64,000 bases of DNA, taken from contig NC_058519.1 in NCBI RefSeq assembly GCF_904849725.1, positions 578,206,676 to 578,270,675 of the forward strand, written 5' to 3'. The DNA is from Hordeum vulgare subsp. vulgare (lineage: Eukaryota > Streptophyta > Magnoliopsida > Poales > Poaceae). Positions 10,013 to 19,883 of this stretch are shown here, in pieces; positions within the stretch are counted from its first letter, which is position 1; the number at the start of each line of letters is the position of its first letter. The notes beneath the pieces were generated by a model. The model worked only from the letters and a program-made list of their open reading frames with translations. It did not search any database and was not told where the DNA came from. Both the position numbers and the translations under genes were made by a program.

Positions 10013-13000
10013 GAAGCCGAGCTCACCCAATTCCTCCGTGAGAACTGGGACATCTTCGCATGGAAACCCTCTGACATGCCAGGTGTACCCAGGGAGTTGG
10101 CTGAGCACCGACTGCACGTGGATCCCACCGCTCGGCCCGTCCGAGAGCGCCTGCGCCGATCTGCCGCGCATAAGAGGAAGGCAATCGGGGAAGAGGTGGC
10201 CAAGCTGCTGGCCGCCAACTTCATTCGCGAGGTTCACCACTCCGAGTGGCTCGCCAATGTTGTCATGGTACCCAAGAAGGACAAGTCGCTCCGAATGTGC
10301 ATCGACTTCAAGCATCTCAATAAGTTCTGCCCGAAAGACCATTTTCCGCTCCCCCGCATAGATCAAATTGTCGATTCGACTGCGGGATGCGAGCGTTTAT
10401 CATTTCTTGATGCCTACTCGGGCTATCATCAGATCCGTCTGTATGGTCCCGATGAGTTAAAAACAGCCTTCATCACCCCATTCGGGTGCTTCTGCTACAT
10501 CACTATGCCTTTCTGTCTGAAGAATGCAGGAGCTACCTTTATGCGCATGATCCAAAAATGTCTCCTCGACCAGATCGGTCGCAATGTGGAGGCATATATG
10601 GATGATATCGTAGTCAAGTCACGCAAAGGTTCCGACCTGCTGACTGACTTGGCAGAAACATTCGCCAACCTTCGTAGGTACGATATCAAGCTCAACCCAG
10701 CCAAATGTTCATTCGGTGTTCCCAGCGAAAAGTTACTCGGTTTCTTTGTTTTCGAACGAGGGATCGACGTCAACCTCGAAAAGATCGGGACCATCGTCCG
10801 AATGGAGAGGCCGGTCAGAATACACGATGTTCAACGGCTCACAGGTTGCCTAGCGGCTTTGAGCAGGTTCATCAGCCGACTCGGCGAAAAAGCGCTTCCT
10901 CTGTACCGACTCATGAAGAAATCAGATACCTTCGAGTGGACAGACGAAGCCCAAGTCGCATTCGGCGACCTCAAAGTCCTACTTTCCACCCAGCCGGTTC
11001 TTACTGCTCCGCTCAGTAAAGAGCCCCTTCTTCTATATATCGCGTCTACAAATCAAGTCGTCAGCACTGTTCTTACAGTCGAGCGAGAAGAAGAAGGCAA
11101 AGCATACAAAGTTCAGCGGCCAGTGTACTACGTCTCCGAAGTCCTGACTCCTTCCAAGCAGAGGTATCCCCATTATCAAAAACTTATCTATGGGATCTAT
11201 ATGACTGCGAAGAAGGTGGCTCGTTTTTTCCAAGACCACTCGGTATCTGTCGTTTCTGATGCTCCGTTGTCGGAAATTCTCCACAATCGAGACGCATCAG
11301 GCCGAGTGGCGAAGTGGGCAATGGAGATGCTGTACTGTGACATCAAGTTTGAGGCCAAGAAAGCTATTAAGTCTCAAGCCCTGGCTGACTTCATAGCAGA
11401 ATGGGTAGAACAACAGCAACCGACCCACATCTACTCGGCTCATTGGACAATGTTCTTCGATGGGTCTAAGATGTTGAATGGCTCCGGCGCTGGTGTTGTG
11501 ATCATATCACCAAAGGGCGACAAGCTCAAGTACGTGCTGCAGATACACTTTGATTCCTCCAAGAACGAGGCAGAGTATGAAGCTCTCCTCTACGGATTGC
11601 GCATGGCCGTCTCACTCGGCGTCCGTCGCTTGATGGTCTACGGCGATTCGGATTTGGTGGTCAATCAAGTGATGAAAGAGTGGGACGTCAGGAACCCCAC
11701 CATGACCACATACTGCAATGCAGTGAGGAAGCTGGAGAAGAAGTTTGAAGGTCTAGAGCTCCACCATGTTCCGAGACTGAAGAACCAAGCAGCTGATGAG
11801 TTGGCAAAACTCGGATCCACTCGGAGACCAGTCCCGAGTGATGTCTGCCTCGAGCACCTCCACCTTCCCCCAGTCAAAGAAGATCCCTTCACAGAGGAAC
11901 CGGTACAACCCAAGAGCACAACAGATCCGAACGAAGTCGATGTACCTGCTGTGGTTGATTTGGTCATGGAGATTCTGGCTGTCATTTCCGATTGGACTGT
12001 GTCGATCATTGCATACATCCTGAGGCAAGAACTTCCAGAAGACGAAGTCCAAGCCAGGAAAATAGTCCGCAGGTCGAAGGCATTCACTGTCATTGATGGC
12101 CAATTGTACAAGGAGAGTGTTTCAGGCGTTCTTCAACGTTGCATTTCCCCAGAGGAAGGGCAGTTGATCCTAGAGGATATTCACTCGGGAACCTGCGGTC
12201 ATCACGCTTCTTCGAGAGCAATCGTCGCCAAGGCGTTCAGAGCCGGTTTCTTTTGGCTGCAGGAAAACGAGATGGCTAAAAATATGGTCGACCGATGTGA
12301 AGGCTGTCAGTTCTACTCCAACAAGTCCCACAAGCCAACATCTGCATTGAAGACAATCCCTCTTGTGTGGCCATTTGCAGTTTGGGGATTAGATACAGTC
12401 GAACCATTCAAGACAGGCCTAGGAGGCTACACACATCTGTTGGTGGCAGTCGACAAGTTCACAAAATGGATAGAAGCCAAGCCCATCAAGAAACTCGACG
12501 CCTCAACAACTGTCAAGTTTGTCAGGGACATCATTTCCAGATTCGGGGTACCTCACAGCATAATCACGGACAACGGGACAAACTTCGACTCGGACAGATT
12601 TAAGGGTTTCTGTGCGAGTCAGGGTATCCGAGTGGATTTTGCTTCCGTAGCACATCCTCAATCCAACGGACAAGCTGAGCGGGCGAATGGGCTTATTCTT
12701 CAAGGTTTGAAGCCCCGACTCCTGCGAGAGGTGGGACACGCTGCTGGCGCATGGGTCACCGAGTTACCTTCAGTGCTTTGGGGCCTTCGCACCACTCCGA
12801 ACAGATCAACGGGGCGATCACCGTTCTTCCTCGTTTATGGAGCAGAAGCGGTCCTTCCGAGTGACCTGCTTCACAATGCCCCACGAGTCGAACTCTTCTC
12901 CGAAGCTGAAGCAGAACAAGCAAGGCAAGATGGAGTAGATCTTCTAGAGGAGGAACGCGAAATGACACTAACTCGCTCAAAAATTTCCCAACAAGATCTA

Positions 13001-13225
13001 CGACGCTTTCATGCGCGTCACGTCAGGAGTCGCACATTCCAAGCAGGCGACTTAGTGCTCCGAGTGGATCAGCAAAGACCCCACAAGTTGGCTCCGGCCT
13101 GGGAAGGGCCTTTCATCATCTCCAAGGTGCTGAATAACGGAGCATACATACTCTACAACATTCAGAGGGAGACAGACGAGCCGCACGCATGGAACGGAGA
13201 TCTCCTCAAGCGCTTCTATACGTGA
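10013..13225 (+). CDS. pol: Tat pol: reverse transcriptase, two RNase H domains, integrase
   Basis: The frame continues without a shift from gag-pro after UAG, and the first ATG downstream is at 10076 (residue 1 here). Reverse transcriptase carries Y-M-D-D at residues 174-177. The usual P-F-G-L motif reads P-F-C-L, a possible damaging change. The first RNase H (about residues 320-440) is degenerate, with the expected first aspartate replaced (L-L-Y-I-A-S). The second, archaeal-like RNase H keeps D462, E498, D524 and D574. Integrase has the N-terminal H-H-C-C zinc region from H703 and a perfect D-D-35-E triad (D773, D832, E868), and no chromodomain follows. It ends with TGA at 13223-13225. Apart from the upstream UAG the whole pol is open, so this is a recent copy. 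Confidence 0.93.
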   Translation, partial: EAELTQFLRENWDIFAWKPSDMPGVPRELAEHRLHVDPTARPVRERLRRSAAHKRKAIGEEVAKLLAANFIREVHHSEWLANVVMVPKKDKSLRMCIDFKHLNKFCPKDHFPLPRIDQIVDSTAGCERLSFLDAYSGYHQIRLYGPDELKTAFITPFGCFCYITMPFCLKNAGATFMRMIQKCLLDQIGRNVEAYMDDIVVKSRKGSDLLTDLAETFANLRRYDIKLNPAKCSFGVPSEKLLGFFVFERGIDVNLEKIGTIVRMERPVRIHDVQRLTGCLAALSRFISRLGEKALPLYRLMKKSDTFEWTDEAQVAFGDLKVLLSTQPVLTAPLSKEPLLLYIASTNQVVSTVLTVEREEEGKAYKVQRPVYYVSEVLTPSKQRYPHYQKLIYGIYMTAKKVARFFQDHSVSVVSDAPLSEILHNRDASGRVAKWAMEMLYCDIKFEAKKAIKSQALADFIAEWVEQQQPTHIYSAHWTMFFDGSKMLNGSGAGVVIISPKGDKLKYVLQIHFDSSKNEAEYEALLYGLRMAVSLGVRRLMVYGDSDLVVNQVMKEWDVRNPTMTTYCNAVRKLEKKFEGLELHHVPRLKNQAADELAKLGSTRRPVPSDVCLEHLHLPPVKEDPFTEEPVQPKSTTDPNEVDVPAVVDLVMEILAVISDWTVSIIAYILRQELPEDEVQARKIVRRSKAFTVIDGQLYKESVSGVLQRCISPEEGQLILEDIHSGTCGHHASSRAIVAKAFRAGFFWLQENEMAKNMVDRCEGCQFYSNKSHKPTSALKTIPLVWPFAVWGLDTVEPFKTGLGGYTHLLVAVDKFTKWIEAKPIKKLDASTTVKFVRDIISRFGVPHSIITDNGTNFDSDRFKGFCASQGIRVDFASVAHPQSNGQAERANGLILQGLKPRLLREVGHAAGAWVTELPSVLWGLRTTPNRSTGRSPFFLVYGAEAVLPSDLLHNAPRVELFSEAEAEQARQDGVDLLEEEREMTLTRSKISQQDLRRFHARHVRSRTFQAGDLVLRVDQQRPHKLAPAWEGPFIISKVLNNGAYILYNIQRETDEPHAWNGDLLKRFYT

Positions 13226-13352
13226 TCGTCGACTGAAGCAGTGTAACGAACAAGTATTGATGAAATAATATACAACAGATTCAGTTTTTTGCAGATTCAG
13301 AGTTTTTCCACGGTCGCAGACTCCGGTCACACACACACACACAAAAAAAAAA

Positions 13353-14213
13353 CTTAGTTGCGATCCTGAATCGCTTAAGTTTTAACTTTCTCCGAGTGTG
13401 CACTAGACGTCGCACTCGGAGGCTTAGCTGCGATCCTGAATCGCCTAAGTACTAACTTCCTCCGAGTGTGCACTAAACGTCGCACTCGGGGACTTAGCTG
13501 CGATCCTGAATCGCCTAAGTTCTAACTTCCTCCGAGTGTGCACTAAACGTCGCACTCGGAGGCTTAGCTGCGATCCTGAATCGCCTAAGTACTAACTTCC
13601 TCCGAGTGTGCACTAAACGTCGCACTCGGGGGCTTAGCTGCGATCCAGCATCGCCTAAGTCTTAACTTCCTCCAAGTGTGCACTAAACGTCGCACTCGGG
13701 GACTTAGCTGCGATCCTGAATCGCCTAAGTTCTAACTTCCTCAGAGTGTGCACTAAACGTCGCACTCGGAGGCTTAGCTGCGATCCTGAATCGCTTAAGT
13801 ACTAACTTCCTCCGAGTGTGCACTAAGCGTCGCACTCGGGGGCTTAGCTGCGATCCAGCATCGCCTAAGTCTTAACTTTCTTCGAGTGTGCACTAAACGT
13901 CGCACTCGGGGACTTAGCTGCGATCCTGAATCGCCTAAGTTCTAACTTCCTCCGAGTGTGCACTAAACGTCGCACTCGGAGGCTTAGCTGCGATCCTGAA
14001 TCGCCTAAGTACTAACTTCCTCCGAGTGTGCACTAAACGTCGCACTCGGGGGCTTAGCTGCGATCCAGCATCGCCTAAGTATTAAACTTCTCCGAGTGTG
14101 CACTTAACGTCACACTCGGAGTCTTAGCTGCGATCCAGAATCGCCCACGTACTAACCTTCTCCGAGTGTGCACTACACGCCACACTCGGGAGCTTAGCCG
14201 CGATCCAGCATCG
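13353..14213 (+). repeat. 70-bp tandem array with a 210-bp higher-order period
   Basis: Units start with CTTAG at 13353, 13423, 13493 and every 70 bases to 14193, giving about 12.3 copies. Each unit holds two dyads: CTTAG..GCGAT paired with ATCGC..CTAAG, and CCGAGTG paired with CACTCGG about 14 bases apart. Three unit types cycle in order at 13493-14052: one with TTCTAAC and GGAGG, one with TACTAAC and GGGGG, one with loop CCAGCA and TCTTAAC. The array sits between the pol stop and the 3' end of the antisense gene, preceded by a (CA)n and A-rich stretch at about 13328-13352. Tandem arrays in this position are known in Tat/Ogre elements and can seed satellites. Confidence 0.95.
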
Positions 14214-14427
14214 ACTGTTTGCCTTTGGCTTCACCAAGAAACGCCAAACAAAAACTCGAATCAACATTGCAACAAAAGAGCAAAAAACGGATTCCAAAAT
14301 TCTCGCAAAGATAGCTAACTCGGTGCGGATCAAGCTTACCCGCACCGATTTAAAAGTGTGACAGCCAACAGAAGTGGCCAAAGTACCTTACAGATAAAAC
14401 ACTCGGCATACCGAGGATAAAGTTTTC

Positions 14428-17400
14428 TTACGCGTCAGCAGGGTCAGCGCCAGGATTGGAGGGCTCAACAAAGGTGTCCAAGTCAATTCCATCGGCGATG
14501 CGGGTAGCACTCTCAAGGAACGTCTCCATGAAGTCTTCGAATCGAAGCTTCTTCGTGTTGGCGACCTTCAGTGTCTTCAGCTTTTCCTCACGCACCTCCT
14601 TGCAATGGACTCGGACCAAGGACAGAGCAACATCTGCACCGCAACGAGCTGCAGATTTCTTCCACGACTGCACTCTGTTGGGAATCTCCTCCAGTCGGGT
14701 CATCAGGTTCTCCATCTCCTGCCGCGACTCATCTTCTGGCCAAAGCTCCTTGTCGATTCGGCCGACGACTTGTCTCAGTCGACCGATGAAAGGACCAACT
14801 TTGCCCACGCGGATGTGCGCACGGAGCAGATCCCGATTGGCGTCGTCGCCGAGTGGAACGTTCTCAAGAATCGAACGCTCCACGTAAGCTGCTTCAGCTT
14901 CGGAGTCAAAGCAAAAATCTGCGACAATAGGACAAACAGACAATAAGCGCCGAGTGTCACGCGCATAGCACAACCACTCGGAAAAAGCAGGACTTACCAG
15001 CCAGACGCGTCATCATCTGCTGAGCCCAGTCGCTGACATATTTCTCTTGCGCCCTGCATCGTTTGTTCAGCACATCCATCCGACTCGTCAGAACAGTCCT
15101 CTGTTTCCCCATCTTTTCCACTTCCCCAGTCAACACCTTGTTCACTTCACGCGCCTGCTCCAATGACTTCTCCCGTTCCGCCAGAGCATCCTTCATGCCG
15201 GCCATTGCAAGCATGGCCGCATCAAGCTCACCAGCGAACTGGTTCCTCTCCGCTGTCAGAGGCTCATAGGCCGTCCCCATTTCACAAGTGTTCTGCCACC
15301 AAGAAACAAGGGACAATCAGAAAGTTCAATAGTTAACAGTCTAAGTTCTTCAGACCCCTGCCGACGCAAGCAGTCGACAGCGGTCTCGGGGACTACACCC
15401 AGTGGGTTCACTGAGAGTGACCCCACTGGCATGCACCTCAAGCAGGCCTGCCCTATTGAGATGCATGTTATCACCTACGCCTCCGAGGCCAATACTACCC
15501 GACCTGAGTACAACTTACTCTCGGGGACTCTTACCGTTAGCGCACTCCGACTGCAACAACTACTCGCACTCGGTAATCCTATCTACAGACACAACCAAAC
15601 TCAAGGCAAAATGTATAAAGACAACTGTCGGTGCAAGCACTCGACAGAAGTCTCGGGGACTACACCCACTGGGTTTACTCAGAGTGAACCCATTGCAAAC
15701 AACAGCTGCTATTCAAGAACACCCAGTGGGTTACAGGGGAAAAGTAAATACTTACTAGACCACTTACTCGGATATCATCGCGCAGCTCCAAGCTCCGCTG
15801 GTACAAGACCGCAATGGAGTCATAGGCCCTCTTGGCTTCTCCAGCCATCAGCTCCGCCTGCACCATAGCCCCCTTGGCTGCTCCCACCTGCTCCTCCGGA
15901 AGACGCTGGATGCTGAATTCAACATTCGACGAACCTGGAATCGTCGGACGTTCCTGAGGCATCCCAAGGTCCGCCCCAGCCGGCTCCTCCTCCACCAGCA
16001 CTAGTTCAGTCGGTGGCGGCGCCTCTGTCGGCAACACGTCGGCGGCGAGAGCGGCAGCGGGAGGAGCAGCCTCAAGAACATGCTCCACAGCTGGGTCGGC
16101 TCTCCCCTAGCCGCCCTCATCCAGGCAAATCGCCCCTGACAGGCCGAATGACACGAGGTCTCAGAAAAAGAAAGAAGCACCTGGCTGGGACCCGATAGTA
16201 TAAAACACTCGACGTTCCTACGACGCACCTGGCTGAGACGAGACGACGTTGTCCGTGTCCATGGGGTCGTCTTCCTGACGCGCCGGAGAGGTGGCAGAAG
16301 TAGCGACCCTGTCGAGTGAGATCCATTCGGCCAGTAAACAGAAGTTCACTCGGACATCAGAAAGAATTGAAAGTTGAGTACACTTACGTGGAGGTGGCGG
16401 GGACAGCGACCCTCATTCGCGGCAGAGCCTTCCGAGGTTTAGGCCCACTCAGCTTGGGCGCCTTAGAAGATTGGCCCACGGACTCAGCAGCGGCATCCCT
16501 GGTCCTCTTAGTGCTTCGAACACTCGGGACCACTGGAGCTGTAGGCGGAGCACTCGAAGACGCGGGAGGAGCTGAGGGGACAGCGGGCTCGTGTCGGCGC
16601 TTGGTCCGATGCTCTAGTTGCGGAGGTGGCGTGTCCTGCTCCTCGTCCTCTTCCTCTTCCTCGCTGTTCTCCTCCTCCGATTCCCCGCTGTCGGAGACGT
16701 ACTCGGCGCTCTCCACACTGCCCTCCTGGCTGCCTTCCTCCTCTTCCTCCTCCGGATTCCCATTCGAGACGGGGGAGAACCAGTTGGTCCACGCCTGCAT
16801 AAATTTCAGTCGGAAAATTAGACATCACACGGAGATATAGACAAACGACAGGAATTAAGACAGTTCAATGCACTCGACAAGTGCCACTCACCTGATTCGG
16901 TGGAGGGTGATCCGCGCTGTAAGGCTTCACTCGCCGAGCTCCTTTGGGGTTCTCGCAGGGACCCGTGATTTGGAGCACCCACGAGGTCACCCTCTCCTCA
17001 GTCACGCCCACCACGTTGGTCCGAGTGGAGTCTTCGGTCCCCGTGTAATGCCACATGGCATGGTCGCGAGCCTGCAGAGGCTGGATCCGTTGACCAAGAA
17101 AGACTTCCAGCAGGTCTATACCGGTGACCCCCCTCCTGACGACGTCCACGAGTGCCTGAACCAAGGGCTGGATGTCGTTCTTCTCCGCCTTCGAGAGCGC
17201 GAGCTGCTTAGGCGGGGCGGGCCGATCTAGACTAAAAGGAGGCAGCCCAGTCGACGCATTCGGACAGGCGATATCCTGGCAGTAGAACCACGTCGACTGC
17301 CAGTTCCTAACCGACTCACTTAACTAGAGAGCAGGATAGCTACTCCGACTCTTCTTCTGGAATCCTAAACCCCCGCAGAGCTGGAGGAGGTGCGTCTTAT

Positions 17401-17875
17401 CATCCGACTGTCTAAGTCGTTTGATAGTTTGGGATCGGGCGGAGAAGATGTGTTTGAACAAACCCCAATGGGGAGGGCAGCCGATGAAACACTCAGATAA
17501 GACTATAAAGGCAGAAAGGTGCGCGATGGCATTCGGAGGGAAATGGTGAAGTTGGGCACCGAAGTGATTCATGATGCCCTTGAAGAAAGGATGCGGGGGC
17601 AAAGAAAAACCTCGATTGACGTGGCTGAGGAGCAAGACGCGCTCCCCCTCCCGGGGCGCCGGCTCGACCTCGTTCTCCGCTGGCAGCCTCTAGGACTTAT
17701 GCACGATCATTCCTTGTTCCACCAGCTGCATCAGATCTCCCTCCGTCATCGTGGAGGGGAGGAAGTCTCCTTGGATCCACCCCGCCGGCAGCGGCCGCTG
17801 CCGCCGCTGAGCAGGCGCCGCTGCCTTGCCCTTCTTCTTCCTCGCCTCCATCTTGTTGGTCTGACCCTTGGTCAT
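14428..17875 (-). pseudogene. Antisense six-exon gene of the Tat element, two stops in exon 1
   Basis: A second transcription unit runs against gag-pol. Proposed exons on the minus strand are 17875-16892, 16794-16388, 16308-16229, 16099-15768, 15292-14998 and 14918-14428. All donors start GT (GTGAGT, GTAAGT, GTGCGT, GTAAGT, GTAAGT) and all acceptors end AG. Phases match at every junction, and the total of 2589 bases is 863 codons. Exon 1 holds a segment with H-P-F-F-K-G and P-P-H-W-G-L-F-K-H, which I recognise as the 'putative gypsy-type transposon' domain found in antisense ORFs of Grande-like elements. Exon 2 is very acidic with a basic, proline-rich tail, and exons 4 to 6 look coiled-coil. 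Two UAG codons break exon 1: one just before 17690 and one near 17324. The exon 3 to 4 junction is the least certain. Function is unknown. Confidence 0.8.
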
Positions 17876-18003
17876 GGAGGCGACGGCGAACCCTCGAGAG
17901 GAAGGAGAAAGACGGGGTGTAGGAGCGCTGGAGGTGGCGAGGAAGACGGAGCAGGCGAGAGCGAAGGATTCGGCGAGCGTAACGAAGAAGCCTCGCCGCC
18001 CAG

Positions 18004-18012
18004 ATTTAAATA
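18004..18012 (-). promoter_or_regulatory. TATA box for the antisense gene
   Basis: On the minus strand CTATTTAAATC gives a TATA-like box about 130 bases upstream of the ATG at 17875. The leader between them is CT-rich, typical of plant 5' leaders. This suggests a promoter of its own inside the element, separate from the LTR promoter. Confidence 0.55.
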
Positions 18013-18382
18013 GGGTTCCGACTGGGTCACTGGCGGGTGGCCCCGAAACCTTATCCGCCCGACCGGCCGCGGCGATATCAGTGGAGGAGTTGAAGGCGCG
18101 AGAATCGAGGCGTCAGGCGCTACTCGAGTGCGCTGGCGTCATCCCCGCTGAGCGCGCCGAACCCGAAATTTGAGATCCCGGAAAATCCGCCGCTGTCAGT
18201 TGACCGGTCGCGTCAAAAGATGCGGCAGAAACACTCGGCTTCCGACAGTCTGTTTCGCAAGCACTTCCACTTGGATCGTTGGTCAAAAAAGATAAAATGG
18301 ATAGAGGCAAGCAACGCCCAAGCCGAATCTAATCCAATCGGATCCGAACTTCAAGCACCGCTTCGTCGTTTCAACCCCAATC

Positions 18383-18396
18383 CATTCGGGGACTAA
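18383..18396 (+). promoter_or_regulatory. Polypurine tract region of the Tat element
   Basis: CATTCGGGGACTAA lies against the 3' LTR start. The purine run is short (GGGGA), as often seen in grass Tat-like elements. Confidence 0.55.
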
Positions 18397-18952
18397 TGAT
18401 GGGGTCATAGTCCTAGGGTAGGGTCATAGGCCTGCCATACAGGTCCTACCCAAGGACTACCCCACACAAAGGACATGGCCCTAAGTCTGCCCCGACTGAA
18501 TTAAGGAGTCCCCATCATCCAGTCGGTAACATGTCCTCAATCATCCAGTCGGAGACTAGCATTCGGAGGATACCAAGCTAACCGACTGACTACACTCGGT
18601 ACATCGTAACCTCTCTGGAGGGAAAAAGTCGTACGTTTCCGGGTGCATTTATTAGCATTTAGAGCATACGTTACCTGTAGCGTACACATTCAATCCCCAC
18701 TACTCCACCCCTGTACCGGAACCGTTGTGGAGGGCAGCGCACTCTATATAAGCCGCCCTCCCCCACTGGTAGAGGGGTTAGCAAATCATTGTATTCCATA
18801 TTACACTCGACAACAAGCTCCGAGAGCACTGAGACGTAGGGCTGTTACCTCCACCGCAGAGGGGCCTGAACTCATACAACCTCGCCGTAGCTAGGACTCT
18901 GCCCATCTCATTCATACCCTACACATCTACTGTCAGGCTTATACCCACGACA
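18397..18952 (+). mobile_element. 3' LTR of the Tat element
   Basis: It has the same 556-bp length and ends as the 5' LTR. About 14 substitutions separate the two, several clustered around 18613-18627 and near 18765. The TATA box is retained. Confidence 0.95.
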
Positions 18953-18957
18953 ATAAC
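18953..18957. repeat. Right TSD (ATAAC) of the Tat element
   Basis: This is an exact repeat of 7183-7187. Read on the minus strand it falls right after the D-T-G codons of the copia protease. Confidence 0.95.
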
Positions 18958-19883
18958 CGGTATCGAATACCCAGGCACTACTATGAGAGATGGTTAGGTA
19001 CACATCAATACCATGTATATCAAATATACCTGATTTTTTCCTTGTCCGCCTTCTTATCAGCCAAAAACTTGGGGCAGTTGCGCTTCCAGTGACCCAGTCC
19101 CTTGCAATAATAACACTCTGTTTCATGCTTAGGTCCAGCCTTGGGTTTCTTCGTCGGACTGGCAACAGGTTTGCCGCTCTTCTTGGAGTTACCCTTCTCG
19201 CCTTTGCCGTTTCTCTTGAAACTAGTGGTCTTATTCACCATCAACACTTAATGCTCTTTACGGAGTTCTGACTCTGCGACTTTCAGCATCGCGAATAACT
19301 CGCCGGGTGACTTGTTCATCCCTTGCATGTTATAGTTCAACACAAAGCTCTTGTAGCTTGGTGGCAGTGATTGAAGAATTCTATCAGTGATAGCCTCTTG
19401 CGGGAGTTCAGTCCCCAGCTCAGCTAGACGGTTTGAGTATCCAGATATTTTGAGCACATGTTCACTGATAGACGAATTCTCCTCCATCTTGCAAGCATAG
19501 AATTTATCGGAGGTCTCATACCTCTCGATCCGGGCATTCTTCTGAAAGATAAACTTCAACTCCTGGAACATCTCATATGCTCCATGATGCTCAAAGCGAC
19601 GTTGAAGTCCCGGCTCTAAGCCATACAAGACTGCACATTGAACTACTGAGTAGTCCTCCTTATGTGTTAACCAAGCGTTCTTAACATCTTGATCAGCCGT
19701 AGCGGGTGGTTCATCTCCTAGCGCAGCATTACGGACATAATCCTTCTTCCCAGCTTGCAGGGGCAACTTAAGATTACGAGCCCAGTCTACAAAGTTGCTT
19801 CCATCATCTTTCAACTTAGCTTTCTCTAGGAACGTATTAAAATTCAGGGTGACTGCCGCGTGAGCCATTGATCTACAACACAA
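18958..19883 (-). pseudogene. Copia gag, zinc knuckle and start of protease (Angela type)
   Basis: This is the 5' coding part of the copia element at 4131-7187. From ATG at 19883 the Gag domain is open for 211 codons and ends at 19248. The next frame segment (19247-19020) is basic and holds a CCHC zinc knuckle (C-Y-Y-C-K-G-L-G-H-W-K-R-N-C) that binds RNA. A further frame (to about 18958) runs into the protease active site D-T-G, where the Tat element cut the gene. A stop after residue 211 and a frame change near 19020-19050 show it is dead. Confidence 0.88.

Larger units (their letters stand above)
7188..18952 (+). mobile_element. Near-complete Tat-lineage gypsy retrotransposon nested in the copia element
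   Basis: The 11,765-bp element has two 556-bp LTRs (TGATGG...ACGACA) and matching ATAAC TSDs. It holds gag-pro and pol on the plus strand, a 70-bp tandem array, and a multi-exon gene on the opposite strand before the 3' LTR. Pol lacks a chromodomain and carries two RNase H domains, the first degenerate and the second archaeal-like. That combination, with an antisense ORF of this kind, marks the Tat lineage (Grande/RIRE2-like). By hand I count 14 mismatches and no gaps between the LTRs, about 2.5 percent. With the commonly used grass LTR rate of 1.3e-8 per site per year this is about one million years. It inserted in the copia protease gene just after the active-site codons. Confidence 0.93.

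Noticed and set aside
13353..14213. CRISPR-like array of regular repeats
   Set aside because: There are no unique spacers, the whole 70-bp unit repeats, and it sits within a plant retrotransposon.
16316..16840. Plus-strand frame of 174 codons with leucine/serine runs
   Set aside because: It is the shadow of the acidic exon of the antisense gene: glutamate codons read backwards give Leu/Ser runs. The minus strand has matching splice sites and phase.
14428..17875. Captured host gene inside the Tat element
   Set aside because: The domain in exon 1 is one I know only from gypsy-type transposon antisense ORFs, and the position is typical of the lineage, so an element-owned gene is more likely.
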